Shown: positions 17,075-25,969 of the stretch, one piece after another
How positions within the stretch are numbered: position 1 is the stretch's first letter
Layout of the letters: each line of letters opens with the position of its first letter
Origin: Fimenecus sp964527585
Lineage (GTDB): Bacteria; Bacillota; Clostridia; Oscillospirales; Acutalibacteraceae
Length of the DNA: 64,000 bases
Reading direction: 5' to 3'
Assembly (NCBI GenBank): GCA_964527585.1
Contig: CAZGPE010000004.1
Span: 1-64,000, forward strand
The notes under the pieces: model-generated
Database searches by the model: none
What the model was told of the DNA's origin: nothing
The model's input: the letters and a program-made list of their open reading frames with translations, nothing else
Made by a program: the position numbers and the translations under genes

Positions 17075-17617
17075 TTATTTCTCAAACGGAGCGCCCATAA
17101 GAGTCAAGAGCTCACGAGCTTCTTCGTCAGTGTTAGCAGTTGTTACGAAACAAATATCCATGCCACGAACTGCGTCAATCTTATCGTATTCGATTTCAGG
17201 GAAAATCAACTGCTCTTTAACGCCCATTGCATAGTTGCCTCTGCCATCAAATGAGTTGGGGTTGATACCTCTGAAGTCTCTAACTCTCGGAAGAGCGAGA
17301 TTGAAGAATCTGTCTAAGAATTCATACATTCTTTCGCCTCTGAGCGTTACCTTAACACCGATTGTCATGCCTTCACGGAGTTTGAAGTTAGCAACCGACT
17401 TCTTTGCTTTACATTCAACAGGTTTCTGACCTGTGATGATTGAAAGGTCGTTCATGATTGCTCCGACAACTTTAGAGTTGTCTTTTGCTTCACCGCAACC
17501 AACATTGATGATAATCTTGTCAAGTTTCGGGATCTGCATAACGCTCTTGTAGCCGAACTTTTTCTGAAGTGCAGGAGCAACTTCGTTTTTATACATTTCT
17601 TTAAGTCTTGCTGCCAT
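17075..17617 (-). CDS. rplE: Ribosomal protein L5
   Basis: 5S rRNA-binding protein, 180 residues. Conserved elements include IPKLDKIIINVGCGEA, a GQKPVECKAKKSVANFKLREG-type stretch, LPRVRDFRGI and VRGMDICFVTTANTDEEA near the C-terminus. Confidence 0.98.
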   Translation of the reverse strand: MAARLKEMYKNEVAPALQKKFGYKSVMQIPKLDKIIINVGCGEAKDNSKVVGAIMNDLSIITGQKPVECKAKKSVANFKLREGMTIGVKVTLRGERMYEFLDRFFNLALPRVRDFRGINPNSFDGRGNYAMGVKEQLIFPEIEYDKIDAVRGMDICFVTTANTDEEARELLTLMGAPFEK

Positions 17618-17633
17618 GTGTTATGTCCCTCCC

Positions 17634-17951
17634 TTATTCAAACTGAGCGTTGCACTTTTTGCAAACTCTCATCTTTTTATCGCCATTCATTTCATGGCCT
17701 ACTCTTGTTGCTTTGCCGCATTTGGGGCAAACAAGCTGAACTTTGTCAGCGTAAAGAGCACTTTCTGCTTTGATAAGTCCGCCCGGCTCACCCATCTGAC
17801 GAGGTTTAACATGCTTTGTAACCATGTTAACACCTTCAACGATAACCTTGCGCTCTGAAGGACTTACCTGCATAACTTTTCCCTGTTTACCACGGTTTTT
17901 GCCGTTGATTACTACAACGGTATCACCTGTTTTAACATGAACCTTATTCAT
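17634..17951 (-). CDS. rplX: Ribosomal protein L24
   Basis: Assembly initiator protein with a KOW domain, 105 residues. KTGDTVVVINGKNRGKQGKV spans about residues 6-25. The C-terminal CPKCGKATRVGHE...CKKCNA segment holds two CxxC pairs, a putative zinc ribbon present in many bacterial L24 proteins. Confidence 0.98.
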   Translation of the reverse strand: MNKVHVKTGDTVVVINGKNRGKQGKVMQVSPSERKVIVEGVNMVTKHVKPRQMGEPGGLIKAESALYADKVQLVCPKCGKATRVGHEMNGDKKMRVCKKCNAQFE

Positions 17952-17966
17952 TATTCAGGCACCTCC

Positions 17967-18335
17967 TTAAAGTACTTCGGGAGCGAGTGAAAGGATCTTC
18001 ATATAATCCTTATCACGAAGCTCTCTTGCTACCGGTCCAAAGATACGAGTACCTCTGGGGGTCTTATCTTCTTTAATTAAAACTGCTGCGTTTTCGTCAA
18101 AACGGATATAAGAACCGTCATCTCTGCGAACACCGCTGCATGATCTTACGACTACTGCTTTAACTACATCGCCTTTTTTAACAACGCCGCCGGGTGCTGC
18201 TTTTTTGACAGATGCAACTATAACATCGCCTATATTAGCATACCTTCTGCCTGAACCACCGAGTACACGAATGCACATAATTTCTTTCGCACCGGTGTTA
18301 TCGGCAACTTTGAGGTAAGTCTGTTGTTGTACCAC
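17967..18335 (-). CDS. rplN: Ribosomal protein L14
   Basis: 122-residue beta-barrel protein at the subunit interface. It has the conserved ADNTGAKEIMCIRVLGG and GTRIFGPVARELR segments, ending KILSLAPEVL. Confidence 0.98.
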   Translation of the reverse strand: MVQQQTYLKVADNTGAKEIMCIRVLGGSGRRYANIGDVIVASVKKAAPGGVVKKGDVVKAVVVRSCSGVRRDDGSYIRFDENAAVLIKEDKTPRGTRIFGPVARELRDKDYMKILSLAPEVL

Positions 18336-18356
18336 AGTAATTTCCTCCTTAGAAAA

Positions 18357-18614
18357 TTATTTCGCTTTCTCGATGATTTCTACAACACGCCATCTCTTAT
18401 CTTTTGAGAGAGGACGGGTTTCCATAACAAGAACCTTGTCGCCTACGCCACACTGGTTATTCTCGTCATGAGCCTTAATTTTAACTGTACGGTTGACAAT
18501 CTTTTTGTAAAGCGGATGCTGAACTCTGTCTTTAATTGAAATAACAACAGTTTTGTCCATTTTATCGCTTGTTACGATACCAACCTGAGTTTTTCTGAGA
18601 TTTCTTTCACTCAT
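18357..18614 (-). CDS. rpsQ: Ribosomal protein S17
   Basis: 85-residue OB-fold 16S rRNA-binding protein. RKTQVGIVTSDKMDKTVVI near the start and ETRPLSKDKRWRVVEI near the end are diagnostic. Confidence 0.98.
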   Translation of the reverse strand: MSERNLRKTQVGIVTSDKMDKTVVISIKDRVQHPLYKKIVNRTVKIKAHDENNQCGVGDKVLVMETRPLSKDKRWRVVEIIEKAK

Positions 18615-18634
18615 TACGATTGTCCTCCCTTTCC

Positions 18635-18838
18635 TTAGCCTTCGTTGCCGTGTAATTCGATATCACGGATTACTGTCTTAACTCTTGCAATATCTTTCTT
18701 AACAGCACTGATACGCATTGGATTATCGAGTTGGTTGATGGCCTGCTGGAAGCGTAACTTGAAAAGCTCGTCCTTCAACTCCAAGAGTTTAGCATCCAAC
18801 TCTGAGGGGGAGAGTTTTTTGATTTCATTTGCTTTCAT
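18635..18838 (-). CDS. rpmC: Ribosomal protein L29
   Basis: 67-residue two-helix protein at the exit tunnel. It has ELDAKLLELKDELFKLRFQ and an RISAVKKDIARVKTV segment. Its ATG overlaps the rplP stop by one base (TAATG), indicating coupled translation. Confidence 0.98.
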   Translation of the reverse strand: MKANEIKKLSPSELDAKLLELKDELFKLRFQQAINQLDNPMRISAVKKDIARVKTVIRDIELHGNEG

Positions 18839-19269
18839 TATTGCTCACCATCCTCTACTTGTTCTGCCTTGGTAACAAACTTACATTTAACGGGAAGTTT
18901 GTTAGCTGCAAGACGCATAGCCTCACGGGCTGTTTCTTCCGGAACACCTGCAATTTCGAACATTACTCTGCCGGGTTTAACAACTGCAACCCAGTATTCA
19001 GGAGAACCTTTACCTGAACCCATTCGTGTTTCAGCGGGTTTTTCGGTAATCGGCTTATCCGGGAAGATTTTTATCCAAACCTGACCGCCACGCTTGATAT
19101 ATCTTGTCATAGCGATACGGGCAGCTTCGATCTGATTTGCTGTAATCCAAGCAGGTTCAAGAGACACAAGACCGTAATCACCGTAGTTAACTTTATTACC
19201 TCTTGTAGCGGTACCTGTTAAACGGCCTCTCTGAACTCTGCGGTATTTAACTCTCTTAGGTAACAACAT
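18838..19269 (-). CDS. rplP: Ribosomal protein L16
   Basis: 143-residue protein near the peptidyl transferase centre. It starts MLLPKRVKYRRVQRGR and contains RMGSGKGSPEYWVAVVKPG. It overlaps both neighbours by one base (rpsC stop and rpmC start). Confidence 0.98.
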   Translation of the reverse strand: MLLPKRVKYRRVQRGRLTGTATRGNKVNYGDYGLVSLEPAWITANQIEAARIAMTRYIKRGGQVWIKIFPDKPITEKPAETRMGSGKGSPEYWVAVVKPGRVMFEIAGVPEETAREAMRLAANKLPVKCKFVTKAEQVEDGEQ

Positions 19270-19940
19270 TATTTTGTGCCTCCTTCCTTACGAGGCTTGC
19301 GGCTGTCGTGAAGAACTTCACCCTTATAAATCCAAACCTTTACACCGATACGGCCGTAAGTTGTTTTTGCTTCCGCAAAACCGTAGTCTATATCAGCACG
19401 AATTGTCTGAAGCGGGATTGTTCCCTCATGATAGCTTTCCGAACGAGCGATTTCAGCACCGCCGATACGGCCGCTAACCTGTGTCTTAATACCTTTTGCA
19501 CCGAGCTTCATCGTTCTGCTGATTGACTGTTTAAGAGCTCTTCTGAAAGAAACTCTCTTTTCAAGCTGTAAAGCAATGTTCTCAGCAACGAGCTGAGCGT
19601 TGAGGTCGGGCTGCTTAACTTCGATGATGTTTACGAAAACATCTTTATCTACGCCAAGCATTTTCTGACATGTTGCTTTGAGTTTTTCGATTTCTGCGCC
19701 GCCCTTACCGATAACCATACCGGGCTTTGCACAATGAATATTTACACGAACTCTCTTAGCATCTCTTTCGATTTCTACCTTCGGAACACCTGCAGGAGCA
19801 AGTGATTCAAGGAGATACTTACGGAGTTTTGTGTCCGATACAAGAGTATCGCCAAAATTTTTCTTATCGGAGTACCAGCGTGACTCCCAATCCTTAATTA
19901 CACCGACACGAAGACCGGTGGGATTAATTTTTTGACCCAT
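19269..19940 (-). CDS. rpsC: Ribosomal protein S3
   Basis: 223-residue mRNA-entry protein. The KH domain (about 40-110) contains GMVIGKGGAEIEKLK; the C-terminal domain contains GRIGGAEIARSESYHEG and TTYGRIGVKVWIYKGE. Confidence 0.98.
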   Translation of the reverse strand: MGQKINPTGLRVGVIKDWESRWYSDKKNFGDTLVSDTKLRKYLLESLAPAGVPKVEIERDAKRVRVNIHCAKPGMVIGKGGAEIEKLKATCQKMLGVDKDVFVNIIEVKQPDLNAQLVAENIALQLEKRVSFRRALKQSISRTMKLGAKGIKTQVSGRIGGAEIARSESYHEGTIPLQTIRADIDYGFAEAKTTYGRIGVKVWIYKGEVLHDSRKPRKEGGTK

Positions 19941-19959
19941 TGTATTACCTCCTCCTCAC

Positions 19960-20292
19960 TTATTCTGCTTCTTTAAGCACAAGATAAATGTGCGAAGTCT
20001 TTTTGTTTATTCTGAATGCACGACCCTGTGCTCTCGGTCTGATTCTCTTGAGAGTCGGGCCCTGATCAACACGGCACTCCGAAATATAAAGTCTCGATGT
20101 ATCCATGTCTTTGTTTTCTGCATTTGCCATTGCTGATTTCAAAAGCTTTTCAAGCGGTTCACACGCAGCCTTGGGTGTGTACTTGAGAATAGCTAATGCT
20201 TCAGCGCAAGGCTTATTTCTGATTAAGTCAAGTACGATCTGAACCTTACGGGGTGCAATGCGTACATTTGTTACCTTTGCTGTTGCTTCCAT
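19960..20292 (-). CDS. rplV: Ribosomal protein L22
   Basis: 110-residue 23S rRNA-binding protein whose loop lines the exit tunnel. It contains VRIAPRKVQIVLDLIRNKP and the loop/terminal segment KRIRPRAQGRAFRINKKTSH. No insertion in the tunnel loop was noticed. Confidence 0.98.
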   Translation of the reverse strand: MEATAKVTNVRIAPRKVQIVLDLIRNKPCAEALAILKYTPKAACEPLEKLLKSAMANAENKDMDTSRLYISECRVDQGPTLKRIRPRAQGRAFRINKKTSHIYLVLKEAE

Positions 20293-20317
20293 TAGTTAAT
20301 ACACTCCTTTCGACTGA

Positions 20318-20599
20318 TTATTTACCGTTGTTCGATGTCTTTGAACCGGCATGACCTTTGAAGGTTCTTGTCGGTGCAAATTCGCCGAGCTTATGACCTA
20401 CCATATCTTCGGTAACATATACCGGAACATGTTTTCTGCCGTCGTGAACAGCAAATGTATGTCCGACAAAGTCCGGGAATATAGTAGAGCTGCGGCTCCA
20501 TGTTTTAAGAACGATTTTTTCGCCGTTCTTATTCATTTCCTGAACCTTTTTGAGTAACTTAGGTTCTACAAAAGGTCCTTTTTTAGTACTTCTGCTCAT
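20318..20599 (-). CDS. rpsS: Ribosomal protein S19
   Basis: 93-residue 30S head protein. It starts MSRSTKKGPFVEPKLLKKV and contains SRSSTIFPDFVGHTFAVHDG and HKLGEFAPTRTFKGH. Confidence 0.98.
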   Translation of the reverse strand: MSRSTKKGPFVEPKLLKKVQEMNKNGEKIVLKTWSRSSTIFPDFVGHTFAVHDGRKHVPVYVTEDMVGHKLGEFAPTRTFKGHAGSKTSNNGK

Positions 20600-20617
20600 A
20601 ATCTACACTCCCTTCTC

Positions 20618-21448
20618 TTATTTACCGTTGCGGCGTTTAACAATCATCTTGTTAGAAGCCTTTTTCTTATTTCTTGTCTTATAACCAAGAGCAGGCTTGC
20701 CCCAAGGTGTGCAAGGACCGGGACGGCCGATCGGAGACTTACCTTCACCACCGCCGTGCGGGTGGTCATTCGGGTTCATAACAGAACCACGGACTGTAGG
20801 TCTGATACCCATATGACGAGTGCGTCCGGCCTTACCGATTTTAACATTTTCATGATCGGTGTTGCCTACTGTTCCGATTGTTGCTTTACATTCAGCAGAA
20901 ACATTACGAAGTTCGCCTGAAGGAAGACGAAGAAGTGCAAGGCCGTTTTCTTTAGCCATGAGCTGTGCGGAGTTACCTGCCGCTCTTGCCAACTGACCGC
21001 CTCTGCCGGGATAAAGTTCAACATTGTGAACAACAGTACCTGTGGGGATATCTTTAAGTTTTAATGCGTTACCGACTTTGATGTCTGCGCCGGCACCCTC
21101 TTCAACCTTGTCGCCTATTTTAAGGCCTACAGGAGCAAGGATGTATCTCTTTTCGCCGTCTTCATACTGAATAAGTGCGATATGAGATGAACGGTTGGGA
21201 TCGTATTCAATCGTAAGAACGGTTGCTACGCTCTCTTTATCTCTCTTGAAGTCGATAATTCTGTATTTTCTGCGATTTCCGCCGCCCTTATGACGAACGG
21301 TGATTCTTCCGTAACTGTTACGGCCTGCGTTCTTTTTGAGAGGAGCGAGAAGGCTTCTCTCGGGAGCGACCTTAGAAAGTTCGGAATAATCTGTAACCGA
21401 CATATTTCGTCTTGAGTTGATAGTCGGCTTATAGACTTTAATAGACAT
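20618..21448 (-). CDS. rplB: Ribosomal protein L2
   Basis: 276-residue protein needed for subunit association and the peptidyl transferase centre. The ATG at 21448 (MSIKVYKPT) is well spaced from GGAGAG; a GTG three codons earlier is too close to that site. The C-terminal GGGEGKSPIGRPGPCTPWGK motif, including the conserved histidine just before it (HPHGGGEG), is intact. Confidence 0.98.
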   Translation of the reverse strand: MSIKVYKPTINSRRNMSVTDYSELSKVAPERSLLAPLKKNAGRNSYGRITVRHKGGGNRRKYRIIDFKRDKESVATVLTIEYDPNRSSHIALIQYEDGEKRYILAPVGLKIGDKVEEGAGADIKVGNALKLKDIPTGTVVHNVELYPGRGGQLARAAGNSAQLMAKENGLALLRLPSGELRNVSAECKATIGTVGNTDHENVKIGKAGRTRHMGIRPTVRGSVMNPNDHPHGGGEGKSPIGRPGPCTPWGKPALGYKTRNKKKASNKMIVKRRNGK

Positions 21449-21515
21449 TTCTTTCACTCTCCTTGAATACGGCTTAGCGGAGCTGTCTTAACTCCATACA
21501 TTACCGTTGAGATTA

Positions 21516-21809
21516 TTACATCATTCCGTCGAAGAACTCGATTGTCTTTGAATCTTCCGTAAGAGTAACAACAGCCTTTTTCCAAGCCTGTGTGTAGCCC
21601 TCGAAGCGACCGTATCTTCTTAAATGACCTTTGCAGTTCATTGTGTTAACTTTAGCAACTTTAACGCCGAAAAGTTTTTCAACTGCTTCTTTAATTTCGG
21701 GTTTTGTAGCATCTTTGGCAACTTTGAAAGAATATTTCTTTTCAGCAGTGCCCATCATGCTTTCCTCTGTAATTACGGGACGGAGGATTATATCCTGAGC
21801 AAATTTCAT
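21516..21809 (-). CDS. rplW: Ribosomal protein L23
   Basis: 97-residue exit-tunnel protein and docking site for trigger factor and SRP. It contains ILRPVITEESMMGTAEKKYSF and VAKVNTMNCKGHLRRYGR. Its ATG overlaps the rplD stop by one base. Confidence 0.97.
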   Translation of the reverse strand: MKFAQDIILRPVITEESMMGTAEKKYSFKVAKDATKPEIKEAVEKLFGVKVAKVNTMNCKGHLRRYGRFEGYTQAWKKAVVTLTEDSKTIEFFDGMM

Positions 21810-22432
21810 TATGCATATACCTCCTCAATCTTTGAAACCGCATCCTTAACAACAACAATTGTGTTGCAGTTGAGAATATCATAAACATTAAGTGTGTTAA
21901 CAAGAGAAACCTTTGTTCCCTCAATGTTACGAGCGCTTCTGTAAACTACATCGTCTTTTTCGGGAAGAACGATGAGAGTTTTCTTGCCGGCTTTGATTGC
22001 CGAAAGAACTCCTGCCATTTCTTTTGTTTTGATTGCATCCATCGAAAGAGAATCAACAACGATCATTTCGTTATCAGCAACCTTTGAAGAAAGAGCCGAT
22101 TTCATAGCAAGTCTCTTAACCTTCTTGTTAACATCTATACCGTATTCACGGGGTTTCGGGCCAAGTGCAATACCGCCGTGTGTCCACTGCGGAGCTCTTG
22201 TTGAACCCTGTCTTGCACGACCTGTTCCCTTCTGTCTCCACGGTTTTTTACCGCCGCCTGAAACTTCGGAACGAGTAAGTGTTGACTGAGTGCCCTGACG
22301 CTGTGCAGCGAGGTAGCTTACTACCATAAGGTGCATAGCCGACATATTCGGTTCGATTGCGAAGATACCGTCATTAAGCTCGATATCGGAAACTTTCTTG
22401 CCTGCTTTATCTAATACTGCTAATTTAGCCAT
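21809..22432 (-). CDS. rplD: Ribosomal protein L4
   Basis: 207-residue tunnel protein. The extended loop contains GGGKKPWRQKGTGRARQGS (about residues 59-77). L4 is the autogenous repressor of the S10 operon in gamma-proteobacteria, which makes it a candidate, though unproven, ligand for the leader upstream of rpsJ here. Confidence 0.98.
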   Translation of the reverse strand: MAKLAVLDKAGKKVSDIELNDGIFAIEPNMSAMHLMVVSYLAAQRQGTQSTLTRSEVSGGGKKPWRQKGTGRARQGSTRAPQWTHGGIALGPKPREYGIDVNKKVKRLAMKSALSSKVADNEMIVVDSLSMDAIKTKEMAGVLSAIKAGKKTLIVLPEKDDVVYRSARNIEGTKVSLVNTLNVYDILNCNTIVVVKDAVSKIEEVYA

Positions 22433-22449
22433 TATTCAACACTCCTTTC

Positions 22450-23085
22450 TTACTTACTCTTAACTGTGTCAGCGAGAACAACGATTCCGCCTTTAGCACC
22501 GGGAATAGCGCCTTTAACAGCGATGAGGTTGTTTTCAACATCAACTTTTACTACATCAAGGTTCTGGATTGTAACTCTTTCGGCACCGAGGTGTCCTGCG
22601 AGTTTCTTTCCTTTGTAAACTCTTGACGGATCCGAACAAGCACCCAATGAACCTGCGTGTCTTGCTACAGGACCTGTACCATGTGATTCTTTAAGTCTTG
22701 AGAAGTTCCATCTCTTGATTGCGCCGGCAGTACCTTTACCTTTGCTTGTACCGACAACATCAACTCTGTCGCCTGCTGCGAATACATCGGCTTTCAAAAC
22801 ATCGCCGACATTCAAAGCATCTGTGTCTTCGAGTCTGAACTCTCTGAGAACTTTCTTCGGTGCAACATTTGCTTTTTTGAAGTGTCCTGCTTCAGGCTTG
22901 TTAACTCTCTGGATTTTTACATCACCGAAGCCAACCTGAATTGCAGCGTAACCGTCGTTTTCAACGGTTTTCTTCTGAACAACTGTGCACGGACCAGCTT
23001 CGATTACAGTAACGGGAATAACTTTACCGTTCTCGTCGAAAAGCTGAGTCATACCGATCTTCTTACCAATAAGACCTTTTTTCAT
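22450..23085 (-). CDS. rplC: Ribosomal protein L3
   Basis: 211-residue 50S assembly protein. It starts MKKGLIGKKIGMTQLFDENG and contains GTSKGKGTAGAIKRWNFSR and HGTGPVARHAGSLGACSDPS. Normal length and context. Confidence 0.98.
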   Translation of the reverse strand: MKKGLIGKKIGMTQLFDENGKVIPVTVIEAGPCTVVQKKTVENDGYAAIQVGFGDVKIQRVNKPEAGHFKKANVAPKKVLREFRLEDTDALNVGDVLKADVFAAGDRVDVVGTSKGKGTAGAIKRWNFSRLKESHGTGPVARHAGSLGACSDPSRVYKGKKLAGHLGAERVTIQNLDVVKVDVENNLIAVKGAIPGAKGGIVVLADTVKSK

Positions 23086-23158
23086 TTTTATTTCCTCCTT
23101 TGGTTATTGGTTGGTGTTTTCCACCAACATGACCTGTAAGCGTGAAAAAGAAACTTAA

Positions 23159-23473
23159 TTATTTAATTTCAACTTCAACGCCTGCGGGAAGCTCAAGACC
23201 TGTAAGAGCCTCAACGGTTTTGTTTGAGGGTCTTAAAATGTCGATAAGCCTTTTGTGTGTTCTTTGCTCAAACTGTTCACGGCTGTCCTTGTACTTGTGA
23301 ACTGCACGAAGGATTGTAACAACTTCCTTCTCGGTGGGAAGCGGAACGGGACCGGAAACCTGTGCGCCTGTGCGCTTAGCGGTTTCGACAATCTTCTCTG
23401 CTGCCTTATCAACAAGGTCGTGGTCATAGCCTTTGAGTCTGATTCTGATTTTTTTGCCTTTTGCTGCTGCCAT
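23159..23473 (-). CDS. rpsJ: Ribosomal protein S10
   Basis: 104-residue 30S head protein and transcription antitermination partner (NusE), first gene of the cluster. It contains IRIRLKGYDHDLVDKAAEKI, SGPVPLPTEKEVVTILRA and the EQFEQRTHKRLIDI segment. AAGGAGG lies 9 nt before the ATG. The gene is preceded by a long structured leader. Confidence 0.98.
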   Translation of the reverse strand: MAAAKGKKIRIRLKGYDHDLVDKAAEKIVETAKRTGAQVSGPVPLPTEKEVVTILRAVHKYKDSREQFEQRTHKRLIDILRPSNKTVEALTGLELPAGVEVEIK

Positions 23474-23761
23474 TGTTTTTGCCTCCTTAAAAAGTCAGGG
23501 CAACGCTTTTTAACAACTTCGCCGGGTGTTCCCACCCTTCGTAATTAAAAAATCCGAAAAAATTCGGACGTTAAAAAGCACACAGTTCTCCCGATTTTTG
23601 CGCAGTTGGGGTACGCTTTGTCAAGAGAACATATAATTTCGCCCGGTTTGTAATCGGACATACTCCACGGTAATTCCCTGCATCAATGTGCAGCCACCTA
23701 CCGTATCATCGCATATCATAACGCTCATAAATAGGCAGAATTCACCTATTCCACAGCGTGC
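23474..23761 (-). promoter_or_regulatory. Structured S10-operon leader with internal attenuator
   Basis: The ~288-nt untranslated leader from the predicted start to rpsJ contains no gene. In transcript order it shows the hairpin AATAGG/CCTATT; the hairpin CGGTA..CTGCA/TGCAG..TACCG; a GTTCTC/GAGAAC stem; an intrinsic terminator (TCCGAA/TTCGGA plus TTTTTT, 23547-23568); and GGGTG-GGAA-CACCC. The 10-nt segment GCTTTTTAAC just before the terminator is fully complementary to GTTAAAAAGC just after it (23570-23579 with 23505-23514), enclosing the last two hairpins. This is attenuator architecture. Leader classes for S10 operons have been proposed computationally in Clostridia (from memory); membership is not tested. 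Confidence 0.7.
23547..23568 (-). terminator. Attenuator terminator inside the S10 leader
   Basis: Hairpin TCCGAA-TTTT-TTCGGA followed by TTTTTT on the minus strand, about 75 nt before the rpsJ ATG and downstream of the only recognisable promoter. Read-through must therefore be controlled or the terminator must be weak. Confidence 0.75.
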
Positions 23762-23767
23762 CTGAGT

Positions 23768-23796
23768 ATTTTAACACATATTTTCAGCGAATGCAA
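23768..23796 (-). promoter_or_regulatory. Promoter of the S10-spc-alpha cluster
   Basis: Minus-strand TTGCAT (23791-23796), a 17-bp spacer and TAAAAT (23768-23773). It is the only good promoter upstream of rpsJ. The rest of the interval (23797-23910) is AT-rich, with no gene seen. Confidence 0.75.
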
Positions 23797-23910
23797 CAAC
23801 TTTTTGATAAAAAGTTCGTGAAAAAAGACGAAATTTTTCTTGAATATGGTTCACCGTTTATTTCACCACAACATTTGGTGTTTTCGGTAAAAATTCAGCG
23901 GTTTTTTGAT

Positions 23911-23955
23911 AAAAAACGCTCCGAAAAAAAGAAAAAATTCTCTTTGCGGAGCGTT
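23911..23955 (-). terminator. Terminator of the PHP phosphatase/AI-2E operon
   Basis: Minus-strand hairpin AACGCTCCG / CGGAGCGTT with a 23-nt AT-rich loop and a TTTTTT tail, about 25 bp after the stop codon at 23980. Confidence 0.75.
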
Positions 23956-23979
23956 ATATATATAATAGTATAGAAAAAA

Positions 23980-24723
23980 TCAGAAATATTCGACTTCTTT
24001 TTTCTCGAAAATTTCATTGTTCAAAACTTTTTTCGGAGCATCCTCAGTAAGATATTCAACCGTTTTTTTATCAATACTTTCGGGAAACTCGTCAATCTTG
24101 TCAAGCAAGCAATTATTTCTTGTTTTGTGAGAGTGAGCATCCGTGCCGATAAAGTCAACAAACCCTCTCAAAATAAGATCTTCGGCAAAACACCGCATTT
24201 CATCGCCGCCGTGTCCTGCGAGCGAAGAAGCATTAATCTGAAACATACACCCCATATCCCAAAGTTCGTTTACGATTTCGGGATTTTCCGCAAAAGTAAC
24301 ATATCTTTCGGGATGAGCTATAATCGGAACATAGCCTCGGTTTATTATTTCTTCGGCATAAATTATCGCTTTTTCAGGGGCAAACGGTTTAAGCGTATAT
24401 TCACACAACATATATCGGCTTGAATTTACGGCAAGTTCATCAATATCTCCCGCCGTAAATACCTCACTGTCGAGAAACACTTCCGCCGCACAGTATATTT
24501 TTATATCAAGTCCGAGCGATTCCACAATATCGTTCAATGTTTCCGCTGCTTTTTCTCTGCGATACAAAAACTCATCAATATCGTTAAAATCAAGAAAATG
24601 CGGAGTAGCTACAATTGAGTCGATTTTGTTATTATGTGCACATCTCAACATTTCGGCGCATACCGTCGTATCTCTTGCGCCGTCATCCATTTCCGGAAGA
24701 ATATGGCAATGTATGTCAATCAT
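23980..24723 (-). CDS. PHP-domain tyrosine phosphatase, CpsB/YwqE type
   Basis: 247 residues. The start MIDIHCHILPEMDDGARD carries the PHP metal motif HxH (H5, H7) and the sequence continues with IVATPHF. Later metal-binding elements include AHPER and GTDAHS. The family dephosphorylates tyrosine kinases that control capsule and exopolysaccharide synthesis, but no kinase or capsule genes occur here. It is encoded 3 bp after the AI-2E permease, in the same operon. A histidinol-phosphatase-like activity is the main alternative. Confidence 0.88.
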   Translation of the reverse strand: MIDIHCHILPEMDDGARDTTVCAEMLRCAHNNKIDSIVATPHFLDFNDIDEFLYRREKAAETLNDIVESLGLDIKIYCAAEVFLDSEVFTAGDIDELAVNSSRYMLCEYTLKPFAPEKAIIYAEEIINRGYVPIIAHPERYVTFAENPEIVNELWDMGCMFQINASSLAGHGGDEMRCFAEDLILRGFVDFIGTDAHSHKTRNNCLLDKIDEFPESIDKKTVEYLTEDAPKKVLNNEIFEKKEVEYF

Positions 24724-24726
24724 AAT

Positions 24727-25935
24727 TTACACCCTATTTTCTTCTTCATTTCCTTGCTGAAATTCCGCTTTCGTCTCCGAATGTTTCTTCCCGAAAAGAT
24801 GAATAACGCCTTCATCATTGAGCACCTTCAATATCATAATGCTTATCGGCAAAAGGAAAAGTCCGATAAATCCGAAAAGTCTTGAACCGATATACATTGC
24901 GGAAATCGTAACGAAGGCGGGAAGTCCTAACTGCGATGCAACAAGTTTAGGTTCTATTATTTGTCTGATAACCGTGATTACGGCATACACAACAAGGATT
25001 CCTACACCGAATTTTACATCGCCGGTAAGCAGAGACCAAATTCCCCAAGGAATAAGTATTGTACCTGTTCCGAGCACGGGAAGAATGTCGACTATTGCGG
25101 TTACAAGAGAAATCGCAAAAATGTATCCGCCGTTATAAACACCTATCCATTTCAAAAACGACAGCCCGATCACCATTTCACTGAGCGTAACAAGAATAAG
25201 AATACAGTACGCCTTACCCATCTTACCGAGAGTTGAAAAAGCGATGTTTTTGGTTCTGACTATCTTTTGAGCGTTCTTTTCTCCGGCTAAACCGAGAATC
25301 ATTTTTCTCAGCGAACTGTAATCAGCCGTCATAAAGCATCCTGTAACAATCGCTATAATAACGCCTATCGCTATTACCGGAATTTGTTTGGCCGTTCCCC
25401 AAACGGCGCCGATCGGAGATGCAAGAGTCGAAAAATCAAACGAGCTTATTTTTTCCACCGTCGGTACTGCGGTGCTGTCGGGAAGTTGCTCGCTAACGCC
25501 GAGAAGATCCGATAAAAGTTCATTGGTATATCCCGAAAGGCTCATCCTTAACCCTTCCGGTAAAAGAGTGAGTTTTGTTTCAATCCACATACAAACCTGT
25601 TCGATAAAATGCGGTACATTTTCCATTTTCATCATAAGATATTCGAAAAACGACTTCATTTCCGAAAACAGTTTCATAAAAGCAAACGCTATTATCGAAC
25701 CGATGACAACGAAACAGAAAATAACCAGCAATGCGGAAAAAATTCCCCGTCCGCCATGCGCTTTTTCGGTAAGCCAGTTAACAGGCCTTTGAAGAACAAC
25801 TGCCACAAAAAGTGCTGTAACAATCGGCAGACAAATACCGAAAGCATACTTAAAAAACAAATAGAACAGTCCGAGTAAGACCGCAAAATACGAAATATTG
25901 ATTAAAAAACTTCTTCTTTTTTCAACAGTATTCAT
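24727..25935 (-). CDS. AI-2E family (PerM/YtvI-like) membrane permease
   Basis: 402 residues with about eight hydrophobic segments and a long non-membrane loop (about residues 95-185), typical of AI-2E family exporters. Conserved pieces are PVNWLTEK near the start, DILPVLGTG and EPKLVASQLGLP in the C-terminal half. I chose the ATG at 25935, preceded by AAGGTGG; a longer start at 25971 overlaps the promoter -10 box and is excluded. Substrate unknown; the family includes sodium/proton antiporters and sporulation protein YtvI. Confidence 0.85.
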   Translation of the reverse strand: MNTVEKRRSFLINISYFAVLLGLFYLFFKYAFGICLPIVTALFVAVVLQRPVNWLTEKAHGGRGIFSALLVIFCFVVIGSIIAFAFMKLFSEMKSFFEYLMMKMENVPHFIEQVCMWIETKLTLLPEGLRMSLSGYTNELLSDLLGVSEQLPDSTAVPTVEKISSFDFSTLASPIGAVWGTAKQIPVIAIGVIIAIVTGCFMTADYSSLRKMILGLAGEKNAQKIVRTKNIAFSTLGKMGKAYCILILVTLSEMVIGLSFLKWIGVYNGGYIFAISLVTAIVDILPVLGTGTILIPWGIWSLLTGDVKFGVGILVVYAVITVIRQIIEPKLVASQLGLPAFVTISAMYIGSRLFGFIGLFLLPISIMILKVLNDEGVIHLFGKKHSETKAEFQQGNEEENRV

Positions 25936-25969
25936 TTTTACCACCTTAAAATCGGTTTCGTTATTATAC

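Noticed and set aside
23800..23910. Repeated TTTTTTGATAAAAA-like elements upstream of the S10 promoter
   Set aside because: Two AT-rich copies exist, but such sequence is common in this composition and has no clear consequence beyond possible UP-element function.
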